NCBI GenBank assembly: GCA_033063855.1 | Contig: CP093829.1 | Span: 5,652,243-5,716,242 of the forward strand | Length of the DNA: 64,000 bases | DNA from: Smittia aterrima | Taxonomy: Eukaryota > Arthropoda > Insecta > Diptera > Chironomidae | Reading direction: 5' to 3' | Shown: positions 23,801 to 35,083 of the stretch, piece after piece | Position numbering within the stretch: the first letter of the stretch is position 1 | How the letters are laid out: the number at the start of each line of letters is the position of its first letter | Notes under the pieces: generated by a model | What the model saw: only the letters and a program-made list of their open reading frames with translations | The model's database searches: none | Told to the model about the DNA's origin: nothing | Position numbers and translations under genes: made by a program

Positions 23801-26344
23801 GCCGACATGATAATTGCAAATTGTTTAATCTCGTTACGAATATTCGAACTAGACGATCAGAGATTGTTGCGCTCACATTTTATTTTGAGACAAGCATGAT
23901 GATTGCATTCAAATAAAGAGCGACGTTGGTTCCACAAAAAAAATAATACGTCGTCACGTTCCACCAACTTTCATTCATCGATTTCACATAAAAATTTCGT
24001 TTACGGCATTCGAAGGAAGCAATTTTCTGCTTTTGATTGCTTTCGACAAGCTAATCAAAGAGTTTTTTTTTGACACGAGTTTAAAGAAGTCAGCATGAGA
24101 TTGACAAGAGCTAAAGGATTTGTCGTGTATCGATTAGCATGTTGACACAGAACTACAAAAAGCAAAGAAGATAAGCAAATAATGTTTCATCGAGGACTAG
24201 ACATGCTTTTTGCCCGCTCTCGCAATTGAATTGAAGTCGGAGTTGGAATGAATTAAAGAAAGCTTTCGTTTGCTCTATTCGTAATAAAACTCACAAAGAA
24301 GAATTGCTTCGTGATAAAAGAAATACGAAGCTGTGCAAATATTGATTCTATGTTTCCTGCTACCTTTTGTTGAGTAGTCGAATTGCTTCTTTGAACTGTA
24401 AATGTACTTCGAATGGACGACTTTAAAAAACATTCCTTGAATTGAAAAACTTTTAATTGGATGTGTCAGTCGCATTCGAAAAATTGATCAGCATTTGTCA
24501 CGCAGAGAATTGAGTCGAGTCATGAGAGTCTTCCAAATTAATTTCAAGGGTCTAAAAAAGTTTTTCCTTTCACAACTCGCCAAGCCCAAAAAATGTCAGC
24601 AACAGCAGCGCGTTAATTTTCGTCATCCTTCTCATTTGCGTTGTAATGAAGCGGAGAGCTTTCGTTTCCAGTTTCATGCGAGCAGAACTTGATTCTGCTT
24701 TCAAATGTTCGCCTGAGTGCATCTTTTTCAACTCAGGACCGGTTAGCGAGTGACGTCAAAGACAACGAAAACCTTCCACACTTCTGTTGCTTACGCAAGG
24801 CTTCCGTGACGAGTTTCCCCTTGAAAACAAAAAAAGAACATTTCATTTCATCTCAGTTACCTTTTTCAATTGAATTGCTAGTTCATTCTCATCGTGAACC
24901 TTCAACCTTGCAGCTCGCTTCGCTTTTTCTGATTGAAACGTTTCAAATTGAATTCTCTCTATTCTTCTACAAAAAGTGGAAATCTCGCATTACTCGCACA
25001 AAGGCTTTTTTTTTGTGAGTTATGTCTTCCGCCCTTCCTTTCTCTTCTCGAAGAGCTTTGCATATCTCGAATGTTAAATGACATGGAAACTCAAGTAACT
25101 GAAGCCTCTAAACTAAGCAAAGTCGAACATGACACTGCGAAGCCGCGACTAGAATGATTGGATCTTGAGGATGTGACACCTTAAAGAGAGATTTACGAGG
25201 AAGCTCTTGCATTTTTTTTCCGGGGTCAATGAACGTCGAAACAAAAAGTATTTCTCTCACTGAATTGTTCTTTGTGCAAGGGAACGAGCGAGCGAGGAAT
25301 TTGAGATAAAAGCTGGAAACGATTGGATTTTGTTGCTCGAGTAATAAAACTTTCAAACGTTCTCAAAACGAGCTTTAAGGGAATTTTTGAATGTTGCGTG
25401 GAAGTTTGCGAGAGCAGACGAAGAAAATTCACCGGATTTCCAACCCAAGTAATTGCCGGAATGGCTTGTGCGATTATTATTTATTGCTTGTGCCTGAGGA
25501 GTGGTTAGAGAGAGCATCCATCTACTTTCTTTAAGTGATTCACGGGCTCTTTCTCTTTTTTGTCAAAACAATTTCAATTACTTGGAAGTTAAAGCTTTTC
25601 CTCGAAATTTTTTTATAGTAAAATAAAAGTGATTGCGTTCAAAGTCGTTACGCTTATTTTGTTTTCATTTGAATTCATTAATTTTAATTAGAAGAAATTA
25701 TAAGAAAAAGTTATAATTGATTCATTGTCAGAGGTAGCTCCTTGTTCTGTCGGAACAACGAAAAATAATTTTCCTTCTTTTCAATTAAAACTGAATCCAA
25801 TTCGATCATGTCATGATTGCATAATTTGTTAAAACAATAATGTACGGAAGCCCTATTTAAATATTAAAGCGTCATGCCTCATGTTTTTGTTCACTTATCG
25901 AATCTTGTGTGTGGAACAAAAAGCGACTCCGTAGGCAGCTTGGTATCAACTGAAAGCACAACAAAGAAAGAAATCGTCGAATGAGCTTTAACTTCAATGC
26001 GCAAGAACAGCACGTGGAAAAAAATGCAACACAGTCGAAGTAAATTTTCTCTCAATTTTTGTTTTTTATTTTCCCATTCCACAGCTTATGATATTTGGAT
26101 CATCTATCCATTAAATGTTTCACCTTAATCTAGATTCCTTCTCGTCTCTTTTTTTTGCGACCCAATGAATCAACAAATTTCTTTGTGTTCACCTTTGTTT
26201 TGTTTGGCATTTTTATGTGGAGAAAGATTCAAAATCACCTTCAACCCTTGTCTGCTGTCATCGATTCAAAAGCGAAACGTAAAGCGACATTTCAATTAAC
26301 CCTATGGCAACCCATTTAGCGTAACGTCAAAAGTAAATGAAAGT
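20875..26344. other. Gene-poor 5.5 kb stretch
   Basis: Only scattered short ORFs without domain features, signal peptides or paired splice sites were found. The sequence is AT-rich and not clearly repetitive. It may contain the 3' UTR of the receptor and distant regulatory DNA, or genes with exons too short to see by eye. Confidence 0.45.
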
Positions 26345-27137
26345 TTATTGAGGTGTTAATTTGCAATTGGGGTTGAGGATGACGATGAGACCTGCAATGC
26401 TCGAAATCATTCCAAGTAATCCGATAGCTCGAGGTGATAACTTTGTGTAACCTAGACCATTAAGTGGAATGAATAAGTCACAAACGTTTTTGACAGTGTC
26501 GACTGTCAAGTGTTTGTAAGTTATGAGGAATTCAATGAGGGAGGTTACGCGGTTCGTGACGTCCTTCGGACTTCTTATTGATACAACAGATGACGCGATA
26601 CAAGACGAAAGACTCTTGTAGGACGAGAAACTAGAAATGACTCGATTAATCTCATAAACATCTCTGATGAGAGACATTGTTAGCGAAACTAGCCAAAAAT
26701 TGTTTGATCTGTGCGACCATTTCGCTGTGTCGATGTCTTTGACTAGTCCACTTCGTGCGAGCCATAAAATGTGATCGGTGAGCAGGAATATCGACGAGCA
26801 GATTTTGTTAACGGTCAGTGTAAAAGCCAACCATGCATCGCTTAAATGAACTGATGATAATGCTCCGTAAAAAACCTCAATTGACTTGCCGAGCCTCAGT
26901 ACTGAAAGTGAAATCGCATAACTTCGTTATCAAGTGATAATTGAGATTGTGTAAATACTCACATTTGCGAAAAGAGCTGAGAATATATTCTAACGACTTT
27001 AGCTTGTTAATGAACAGAGCGTGAGCTTCATCTTTGGCGTTGAGAGAGTCCCACACAGCGCGACTCGAGTATTGAACAAGTCTAGCAAGTTTATCCTTGC
27101 CTGCAACTGTTTGATTTAATTTTAAAACAATTTCCAT
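26345..27137 (-). CDS. Pex11: Peroxisomal membrane protein PEX11
   Basis: Minus-strand exons 27137-26963 and 26901-26345 give 243 aa (intron phase 1). The protein family elongates and divides peroxisomes. The N-terminus reads VLKLNQTVAGKDKLARLVQY, then SSRAVWDSL and KSLEYILSSFRK, which are the typical PEX11 alpha/beta opening. It continues with LRLGKSIEVFYGALSSVHLS, then LLTDHILWLARSGL and WSHRSNNFWLVSLTMSLIRD, as in animal PEX11B. A hydrophobic C-terminal segment (AIGLLGMISSIAGLIVIL) is the usual membrane anchor. The length is close to the family's 240-260 aa and the gene looks intact. It starts about 420 bp from the palmitoyltransferase gene on the other strand. Confidence 0.92.
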
Positions 27138-27554
27138 TGAAGTGATCAGGAATTGACCTTTGAATTCTTAATTTTTGATAAAAGCTCTGTTTGTTTTGGA
27201 AAGAAGTGATGCGAAGCTTAGAAAGTAGAGCAAGGAGATGCAGAGAAATTTAGTGAAGGGTTTTTATTCGAAGGAGAACTGAGAAGTTGAAGAGCTCATT
27301 TAAGGGAAAATCTTTAATTTAAGAAAAGATTTCAATGATTTTAGATAATCTTACATTTCTCTCATTTATAAATGAATCTCCAAAACAATGAAATCTTTAC
27401 TTCCACTGAAAGATTTTTATTCCTTCGAATAAAATCCCAAAATAAAAAAATAGAAAACATCCGATTCGAGAAAGCGGAAAATTTAATTCTTAAAAGAAAA
27501 TAGAATTTCGTGTAGAAGTTAAGTTATGTCGTTTGTAAGATTAAAGTTATAAGA
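27138..27554. promoter_or_regulatory. Shared head-to-head promoter region with inverted repeat
   Basis: The 417 bp between the two start codons must carry both 5' UTRs and probably a bidirectional promoter. An imperfect inverted repeat (17 of 18 positions) lies inside: 27258-27275 against 27421-27438. No TATA box is obvious on either side, as expected for housekeeping genes. Confidence 0.5.
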
Positions 27555-28532
27555 ATGGAATACGATTATTATCCAGTTAAACGTCATGTCGATCTCCCGC
27601 AGAATCGAATATTTGGAAGTAGCAAAATTTGGTGCATTCAGGTTTGAGAAATTTTAATTCAATTTGCGCTCGAACAATCGAAATTCTAAATTTTAGGACA
27701 TTTGCGGCATCATCTGCGCTGTTATGACTTGGTTCTTAATTGCCTATGCAGAGTTTGTTGTGATGAAGGTGATGCTCATACCAAGCCCTTATCCAATTTA
27801 TCGCTACGTCAACATGATTCTCTTCAACACGGGAATCTTCTTGGCGGTGTCAAGTCACTTAAAGTCGATGTTCTCGGATCCTGGAGCAGTGCCAAAGGGA
27901 AACGCGACGAAGGAAAACATTCAGCAGATGGGATTTAGAGAAGGCGAAGTTATTTTTAAGTGCCCTAAGTGTGCGTCCATTAAACCGTCGAGAGCTCATC
28001 ACTGCAGTGTCTGTAAGAGGTGTATTCTGAAAATGGATCATCATTGGTGAGTCAAAGCTCTTCATCTTCTCTTTCATTTAATTCAAAAATGTTTAATTTC
28101 AGTCCATGGATCAACAATTGCGTAGGGGAGAGAAATCAAAAGTATTTTGTGCTATTCTGCTGCTACATTGCGCTTATTTCCATTCATGCTTTGTTCCTGT
28201 GTGTCAACCAATTCGCTTTATGCATTAAACACGAGTGGAAGGAATGTTCAACCTTCTCACCACCTGCCACAGTCGTATTACTTCTCTTCTTGATATTCGA
28301 GGCTCTTCTATTCGCAGTCTTCACAATAATTATGCTGGGAACCCAGTTGAATGCAATTTGGAATGACGAGACAGGAATTGAGCAGCTGAAGAAGGAGGAA
28401 GCTCGTTGGGTTAAGAAATCCAGATGGAAATCGATCGAATCTGTTTTCGGGAGATTCTCCGTTTTGTGGCTTTCGCCTTTCAGTCAGCCAAATATTAAAT
28501 CTAAGATGGAAGGCTGTCTCTATCCTGTCTAA
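27555..28532 (+). CDS. DHHC palmitoyltransferase (ZDHHC3/7 type)
   Basis: Exons 27555-27641, 27697-28046 and 28103-28532 give 288 aa. The enzyme attaches palmitate to cysteines of target proteins at Golgi or other membranes. Two membrane segments (CGIICAVMTWFLIAYAEFVV and MILFNTGIFLAVSS) precede the Cys-rich domain. That domain runs FKCPKCASIKPSRAHHCSVC, KRCILKMDHHC, PWINNCVGERNQKYFVLF; the catalytic Cys (about residue 146) is split by an intron (TG|T). Two further membrane segments follow (YIALISIHALFLCVNQF and VVLLLFLIFEALLFAVF). The C-terminus CLYPV could bind a PDZ domain. The order and the short length fit ZDHHC3/7 (GODZ) enzymes. The protein looks intact. Confidence 0.93.
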
Positions 28533-28971
28533 AGAAATTTTTACCGTTCAATGTGACAAATGCGCGTAATGAGAAAATATTCATGCTTTTTACTCGAACA
28601 ATCGCTGAACAAGACCAAGTCTTAGCGAACCTTAAAAGTTGTTTGATAAAGTTTATTGTGAAATAAAAATTCCAAGGTATACTTACTGTTAAGAGTTCTC
28701 TTACTTTTACTCTTCGATAACTCTTTCAGATGTTGTTACATAAACGAATTAATGTTGGTGTCGAACGATACACACATTGTAAGTTGAGTCTCAAGTAAAT
28801 TTCTTCTCTTAGCGGCGCTCGACGAAGAGAAAGAGAGAAAGTCGTGGTTTATTGTTTGATGTCTAAATTACAATTCGCAGTGGTAAAAATATGCCAGATC
28901 TTTACATCAGTCATTGAAATTGTTGTAACGAAGCGAACGCGTGGCAAATTCTGTTGAAGAAATCTTTTAAA
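28533..28971. other. Short intergenic stretch
   Basis: Contains AATAAA at about 28663 (ATAAAAATTCC context), a likely poly(A) signal for the palmitoyltransferase gene. An initiator-like CATCAGTC near 28903-28910 lies upstream of the next gene. Confidence 0.4.
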
Positions 28972-29300
28972 ATGAAACTTTTGTGTTTACTGTTTGGTTT
29001 AGTGATTGCTGCGAGTGCTTATGATCCAGACGATAAAGAGATTGAAACAATTATTCCCGAGCCAGGAAACTTTGAAGCTTTTTATCCAAGAGAAACGAAT
29101 GGAAACATGAACTCAGCAGCAAGAGCTTCGCATAATCACGGAAGCTTCTTCCAACATCGTAATCCAGGTTTATTATCCTTCGATCATCTCATTAAATGAG
29201 AAATAAAAACTCAAATTTTCTTTTAGCTCTGATCGACATCAAGAACGCAGCTGCTTACGGTTTCCGTTTCGATGGCAAACGAAGATTCAACTTTGACTAA
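28972..29300 (+). CDS. Small secreted precursor, candidate amidated peptide
   Basis: Exons 28972-29167 and 29227-29300 (phase 1) give 89 aa. A clear signal peptide (MKLLCLLFGLVIAASA) is followed by an acidic Pro-containing stretch without cysteines. The C-terminus reads NAAAYGFRFDGKRRFNFD. Gly followed by Lys-Arg-Arg is the usual signal for cleavage and C-terminal amidation, so a peptide ending in FRFD-amide can be proposed, followed by a short tail. No dibasic site bounds its N-terminus; only single basic residues do (HR, IK), so the exact peptide is unclear. I do not match it to a named neuropeptide. ATG 28972 is used because the upstream in-frame codon is TTG. Poly(A) signals (AATAAA) follow the stop. 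Confidence 0.75.
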
Positions 29301-30950
29301 AATTCTCATTCACTGACTCACTCTCTGGCTTTCTCGAAATAAAAAACATTTTCCCATTCTCACAGCTTAACAATTGCGTCTTTTATCTCTCACCGACGTG
29401 ATAACGATAATCGTGAACTTAAATGCAATCAACACGCGTAAGAAAAACACTTTCGATTCGTTGCCCCCACGCGTCTTTATGGTCATTTAAACGGTCCATA
29501 AAAAATCTGTTGATTGCATAAGAGAGATCATAAATTTTCATTTTCTCATCTAATCGTTTTGTTCTAACGAATATTTACTTTCAGAGATAGAAAGAGAGAC
29601 AGAGAGAGAGACTAGAAATGTGTCTAAATATCAAAGAGATTTATTCGATCGAGACGTTTTATTCATTACTTTAACACTTGGTGGTAGCTTCAAATCCTTT
29701 TTTTCTCGGTGGAATCTCAGAGAAAAGGTTCGATGACCTTAAAGACGAGAAAGAATTAAGAAGCTCTCGAGTGTTGATATCAAGTTTTTGAATCGAGCTA
29801 ATTATGAGTTAGGAGAGGTCAACAGAATTTATTTTTCTTCACATTCATTCTTGTTAGGAAACAAAGTGTCCAATATAAGCCTGAAAACTGAACATTATCT
29901 TATTAATATTTCGTTGTGATGGCTTAAAATATCTCAACCATGGAAGATTAAGATCAAACAGAAGAAAGTTCTTTGAGGGAAAGAGGAGAAATTAAAACAA
30001 ACTCGTTGCGTGCTTCGATGGAATGTGAGAACGTCAATCGACAAGGTTTGTGGATCCATTAAAACGCCCATCGAACATTAGAACTTAATGATTTAATTTA
30101 GAGCAAGATGAGAGTGAAGGTCGACGACTTTTATTGCAGTCAATTGAATATTTAATGAAAGAGTTCACGGCGCCACTTCCATTTGTCCGTTGCCACCCAA
30201 GAAAATCACAAAATGAATCGCATTCGTCAGGAAAAGTCTTAAGTCAGCATGAAAATCAATTATCGTCAGTTCAGTTTCATCGATTAACCTAAACTCGCTA
30301 CTCAAGAAGAAATTCTTTCATTCAGAACTTTATCAAGATCGTTTCGTGATTAATTTCCTTTCTAGCGATACTCGACGTGGTCATTACTTTCATTGTGTGT
30401 ACGTTATTATCTTGTCTTGATGCTCTTTGCTTAGTTTAATGTTCTTTCAAGTCTGGAAATTGAATTTAAGAACAAGCGAGTGATTGATGATTGTTCGATC
30501 TCACCACTTGCGATCTTGAAAGATTTCAACGAGAGCAGTGAAAGCGAAACTCTTCCCAAAATGCGCTAGGTCAGTGATCTAACGAAATTGTTGTCATTGC
30601 ATGTCGATTCTTGAAGGAAACCGCCACACACGAACTACAAACCAAATCAATGTTCAATGAAACTTAACTGAAGAGAATTGAATCATCACAATGACTCGAC
30701 GAATCTTCATTGTCTTTTCAGAATTGAAATGAGAAAGCAATTCAATCGAAATTGAGTTGTTACAAGTCAAATCAAGTGGAAAATCTTCTAAAATTAGAAT
30801 TGCAATGAGAACTGTTTTGTATTTAGCTAAACAAAATTTTTATTTATTGTACAGAATTCTGGTTGTAAAAATTCGGCATGTCCGTTGTGTGATTGCGAGG
30901 GGGTTTGTTTGAGTCCAAATGAAGAGTGATGTGCTTGAAGCACTGCTAAA
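29301..30950. other. Intergenic, no gene seen
   Basis: AT-rich sequence with a short GA-rich patch near 29588-29611. No coding exon could be supported. Confidence 0.45.
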
Positions 30951-31102
30951 TTAGCAGCCTCCGCAGCCTCCTCCGCAACCGCCTCCCATGCCTCCTCCCA
31001 TACCTTTAGGAAGAAAGAATTATTAATTTCACTGCGAAACTTCCAGGAACTCGATGAAATCTTACCGGACATCATCATCATCATCATCATCATTGGATTC
31101 AT
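30951..31102 (-). CDS. Met/Gly/Cys microprotein
   Basis: Two minus-strand exons, 31102-31066 and 31003-30951, encode 29 aa: Met-Asn-Pro, eight Met in a row, Ser, then GMGGGMGGGCGGGCGGC. The intron (62 bp, phase 1) has GTAAGA and a pyrimidine-rich acceptor. A TATA box and an initiator lie at the right distance upstream. An acceptor-like CAG also precedes the ATG, so a 5' UTR intron is possible. The Gly/Cys repeats recall sperm-tail or metal-binding proteins, but this is only a resemblance in composition. Splice and promoter agreement make a real gene more likely than chance. Confidence 0.55.
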
Positions 31103-31147
31103 TTTGATTGGATTGGTTTTGATTGCTTTCTGTTTGAAGAGAAATAA

Positions 31148-31185
31148 AACTGATGACAATTGCTTCTCAACCAGAAGCTTTTATA
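31148..31185 (-). promoter_or_regulatory. TATA box and initiator of the microprotein gene
   Basis: TATAAAAG at 31185-31178 (-) is followed by TCAGTT at 31153-31148 (-), about 30 bases downstream: the standard core promoter spacing. The ATG is about 50 bases further. Confidence 0.6.
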
Positions 31186-31897
31186 CTAAAAAATTATCTT
31201 CGATAACTCAGCGAACGATTATTGATTGCCTGTCTAATTCTTCATGTTGCCTTATCGTCTCATCAATTTCTTCTGTCGCTTGCAAAAGTAAAACAAAGTT
31301 CTGACGCAACTTTTTCTTCACTCGAACGATGACTTTCTACAATAAGCGATGACGATAAGAATGAGAATTTGTTTGATAAGAAGTTTTCAATGAAATTTTA
31401 ATTGATCGTCGAAAAACCTTCCACTTGAGACTTCAACTGACAAATTGTCACTAATGTCTTCATAATAAGATTCTACTTTCTCTCACCAACGCTGATGACT
31501 TCATTTTAATCGGAAACGGCGAGCTCACTTTCATGAAATGAAATTATTTGCACGCAACGGCCTAATCGACCCTTCTAAGTGTCAGCTACACAATTATTGT
31601 TCTCCACTCTTTCTCTCCCTTTCAAGAACTCAACCAGATCAAGTCCAAACTTTGTTATCTGATCGAAAAACGACTCGAAAGAAAAACGAAAGCAGTAGAT
31701 CCGGTAAAATTCTCGACCTACGACGATTTAAGAACATTTTTCATGATATTAAAGTATGCGTGTGATAAATTAAAGTCGAAAGAGAATTGAATAAACATAA
31801 GAGAGCCAGTGATTCGACAGAATATTCTCAAGAAGAAACCGATAAAGGGATTCCACAAAATGCAATAGAACAAGTGGAGGGGAGAGATCTCATTTCA

Positions 31898-31906
31898 TAT
31901 AAAAGG
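31898..31906 (+). promoter_or_regulatory. TATA box
   Basis: TATAAAAGG, about 100 bp before the start codon at 32004. Confidence 0.6.
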
Positions 31907-32003
31907 AAAGTCTTCGGCTTAGGTCGCTTACATAGTTTTAAATATTTCATCAGAATTAATTGAGAGCAGAAGAGTTCAGTTATCAAACTTGGATTAAATC
32001 AAA

Positions 32004-33033
32004 ATGCGTGGATTAAAAGTTTTGGTGCGTGAGATTCGAATTGTGCGAAATGAGAAAAAATATTTCAAAGTGTGATCGAAAATTAAATTCAATTTTTTTC
32101 GTTATAGTTTTTAATTGGATCGTTATTCGCGTCATGCCACGGTTTGTGGTGGGGAACGTGAGTTGAATCCTTTAAATTAAATTCAATTGTTACAATGAAA
32201 TCATCAACAGCACCGCAAGTCAAAATGAAGGAACTTCGCCGCCTCCGCCTCTTCGACATTATCCAGTTTCTTACATCAGAGCTTTCGCTTATCATCCCGT
32301 GGCGTTTCCTCAACCTTTAGCTCCGATTACAACGTATCAAGTGTCGAGAAACTCCCAGTCCTACAATCCAAGTCGTAATATTCAATCGGCTGGGATGGCA
32401 AATGCGATAACTCAAGCGTTCCAACAAAGATTCCTTCAGGGAACAGAAAACTCTCAGCAAGGTTCACAGATTGAATATGGAACTCAACCCACAACTACGA
32501 CGACGACAACGACTACGACACCAGCTCCAACGACGACGACAAATCAACCTCAAGTCTTTCCTGGCTCTCAGCCATTGCCGCAAGCGTACACAAGATTCTC
32601 TGACGGTTACCAACGACAACTTCCTCTACATCAATCTTATCAATCAGGAAACTTTGGCGGCTTCCCTCAGATCTACAGCAATCAACCTTTCAACAATCCC
32701 TTCCAGTTCAATGAACCCTCAGGAAGTGGATCAAACCAATTCTCTGGTCGAGTGTTTGGCGGTGAACCTTCGTATCAGCAATTTCCATCTGATCCACTTC
32801 AATATCAATTCATTCCAACTTCAATAACTCAAATTCCGAGTGGTCGTGAAAATAATGTGAAGTTTGTGCCGTGCATGTGTCCAGTCTCAGTCTCGATAGC
32901 TCCCCCGGCGATGGTTGAAAAGAGAAACGACGAAATCCCAATTCTGAGTGCAACGCCTGAACCTGAAACTTTGTTATACAAAGAGTCCGCTCAGTCATTA
33001 TCTCAATTGGAAGACGAAAGAGAACTTCAGTAA
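32004..33033 (+). CDS. Secreted Gln/Pro/Thr-rich protein (cluster member 1)
   Basis: Exons 32004-32024, 32108-32157 and 32211-33033 give 297 aa. The first two exons encode the signal peptide (MRGLKVLFLIGSLFASCHG). The body is low in charge and rich in Gln, Pro, Ser, Tyr and Phe, with a poly-Thr run (ten Thr, then PAPTTTT) and many aromatic-Gln motifs. Near the C-terminus FVPCMCPVSVSIAPPAM holds the only Cys pair, followed by an acidic tail. The composition suits an extracellular structural protein. It lacks the IHVPV motif of its neighbours but shares their tiny phase-0 first exon and phase-2 second intron, so kinship is possible. AATAAA signals follow the stop. Confidence 0.82.
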
Positions 33034-34377
33034 TAAATGAATTTAATGACAAACAAATAAAAGTTTTAAGATAAATCGAAGCGTACTGAAAGTTTTAGTC
33101 GGAATAAAAAATTAATGAAATAAAATAAAAGAATTTTAAGATTTTAATCGAAGGGTTTGAATACATTTAGTGACACTTAAGTGGCATACGCCTTCAAGAT
33201 CAAATCAGCTCATTTCTCGCCGATCAAGTAAGCTTCGCATTGAGGTTTTCCGACTGGAAGTGAAAGCATAATTCTATTGTCGATGACTCCTAAATTTTTG
33301 AAACCAAGTTAAGCTGTAGCATTTCCAATAATCAAGTGTCGCGAATTTATAATCCTTGCATGATAAAATCGAATTTCTATTCTAGGGGAGACATTTAACG
33401 AAAAGTTTTCTCACAATTGTCTAATCACTATGGAAGGATAGAAACGCTCGACAATCTTCACTCAGCTTTACATGATAAACGTGAACTGATAAAATGATTT
33501 TACTCTGTTTTCTCTGATGAAGTGCAAAACTTTAAACGTGAGACTTTTCTGTGATTTATGTAAACGAAACGTGTAAAGGAAGATAATGGTTTTAGATTCA
33601 CAGCGCGATTATGTTGCTGTGACTCAAAACGAATCCTACGAAGCGAATTGATACTACTGTTATCTTCGTTCATCATTGAGAGTCTCTTTAAAGAGTAATC
33701 AGAACGCTTCTGTTCATGAAACTATCAAAGCTTGACTTTATTTTGTCTCATAAAATATTTTCATCAAAAAACTATCGAAACGTGTTTTTACTAAAATTTT
33801 AATTTTCGTCATCTTGACACTTTCTTGATTTAATTTTTCTTCAGAATATTCTACTTTACTTTCATGGACAGTTAAACATCAAATTGTAATTCCGAGAAAT
33901 ATTTTGTGTAAGAACACATTGTCACTGTTACACAATTAAATAAACAATTACAAGGGAAATACTTGTACCGGAATTGATCATTTGAAAGTATGTTTTCGAT
34001 TTAATTAATTTCTGCACGATTCAATTAAAGAAAAAACATCAAAATTGTGTAATCGCTGTCATCGTCTTCAGTGAAAACTCTTCAAGAGAGGAAGAAGAAG
34101 AAGAATTTTAATGAAAACTTAAAATATTTTTAATCAATGAACTAAAGAAAAAAAAACCATAACAAACTTTCATCCATTCACATATCTCGATACAAACATC
34201 AATCTCCTATCTTCCAACTTCAAATTTGCTTAAACATTATTTTTAACACGCTAATTCCTAATTAAGTGGAACAAGAGTTGAGTAAGAGAAGTGGAAATAA
34301 ACATGAGTTAGCTGAAAGTGAAGACGATGCACTTGCCATTCTCATATAAGCTTGAAGCTTCAGTGAAATGCAATTAA
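33034..34377. other. Intergenic with a possible minus-strand gene relic
   Basis: On the minus strand a frame from about 33415 down to 33217 reads through one stop: EIRFYHARIINSRHLIIGNA, TAA, LGFKNLGVIDNRIMLSLPVG and KPQCEAYLIGEK, then a stop. It looks protein-like, but I could not name a family. No other coding signal was seen. Confidence 0.3.
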
Positions 34378-34408
34378 TATAAATCAAACTCTCTTCAAAG
34401 TCAGTTCG
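34378..34408 (+). promoter_or_regulatory. TATA box and initiator
   Basis: TATAAAT at 34378-34384 and TCAGTTCG at 34401-34408, at core promoter spacing, upstream of the start codon at 34458. Confidence 0.6.
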
Positions 34409-34457
34409 TGCTAAAATATTTCAGTGCGTTTTAAAATTCCGTTAATCAAGTTTTAAG

Positions 34458-35083
34458 ATGGAATTGAAAATTACGGTGAGTGCCGTTTGAGTGTTAAGTG
34501 AACTTTAAAACTAAACTTTGCTAATATTTGCAGCTGATCTCGTTGTTAGCAATCTTTTGTGTGATTATTTGCGAAACGGAAGCGTGAGTTTATGTGGTTA
34601 TTGAACACACAAGAAACAAAAAAGAGTTTTTGATCTAACCAACAGTGGCCGAAGACGAAAAATCATCATCCACGTTCCAGTAAAAGTGAAACAGCAAAAG
34701 CATACTCACACGTTAGTGAAGCCACTTCACGTGCATCACAAGCAAACTGTCATCAAAGAAGAAAAAGTGATTAAACAGGAAATTCACAAACCAACTCATC
34801 ACACGAAAGAAATCATTCAGCACCCGATTGAGGTTCATCACGAGATTCCACATCATGAGATTCCAACGCCAATTAAGGAGCACAAACCTATTTTCCAAGA
34901 AGAAATCTCGCATGAGCATCTTCATCATCACTACAAGGTAAAGAATTGGAATCGCAATTTCCTCTTTAGCAAATTTTATTCGATTTTTATTCACAGCACG
35001 TTCATCCCGATACATCCAACGGAGAGCATGACTTTAGCAATCCCGAAGGCAACGCTTATCACTTCGCGAGCTTACATCCATAG
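34458..35083 (+). CDS. His-rich secreted protein, IHVPV family (cluster member 2)
   Basis: Exons 34458-34475, 34534-34583, 34646-34937 and 34997-35083 give 148 aa. The first two exons encode the signal peptide (MELKITLISLLAIFCVIICE). Directly after it, RRKIIIHVPVKVKQQKHTHT carries the family motif. The body is Lys/His/Glu-rich with repeated HHE and IPxxE units (VHHEIPHHEIPTPIKEH) and many His pairs. The C-terminus is HFASLHP. There are no cysteines after the signal peptide and no enzyme motif. It could be a cuticle, matrix or metal-binding protein; this is inferred only from secretion and composition. Confidence 0.88.

Noticed and set aside
34713..35015. 100-codon minus-strand ORF
   Set aside because: Antisense of the His-rich cluster member 2; no signal peptide or splice support.
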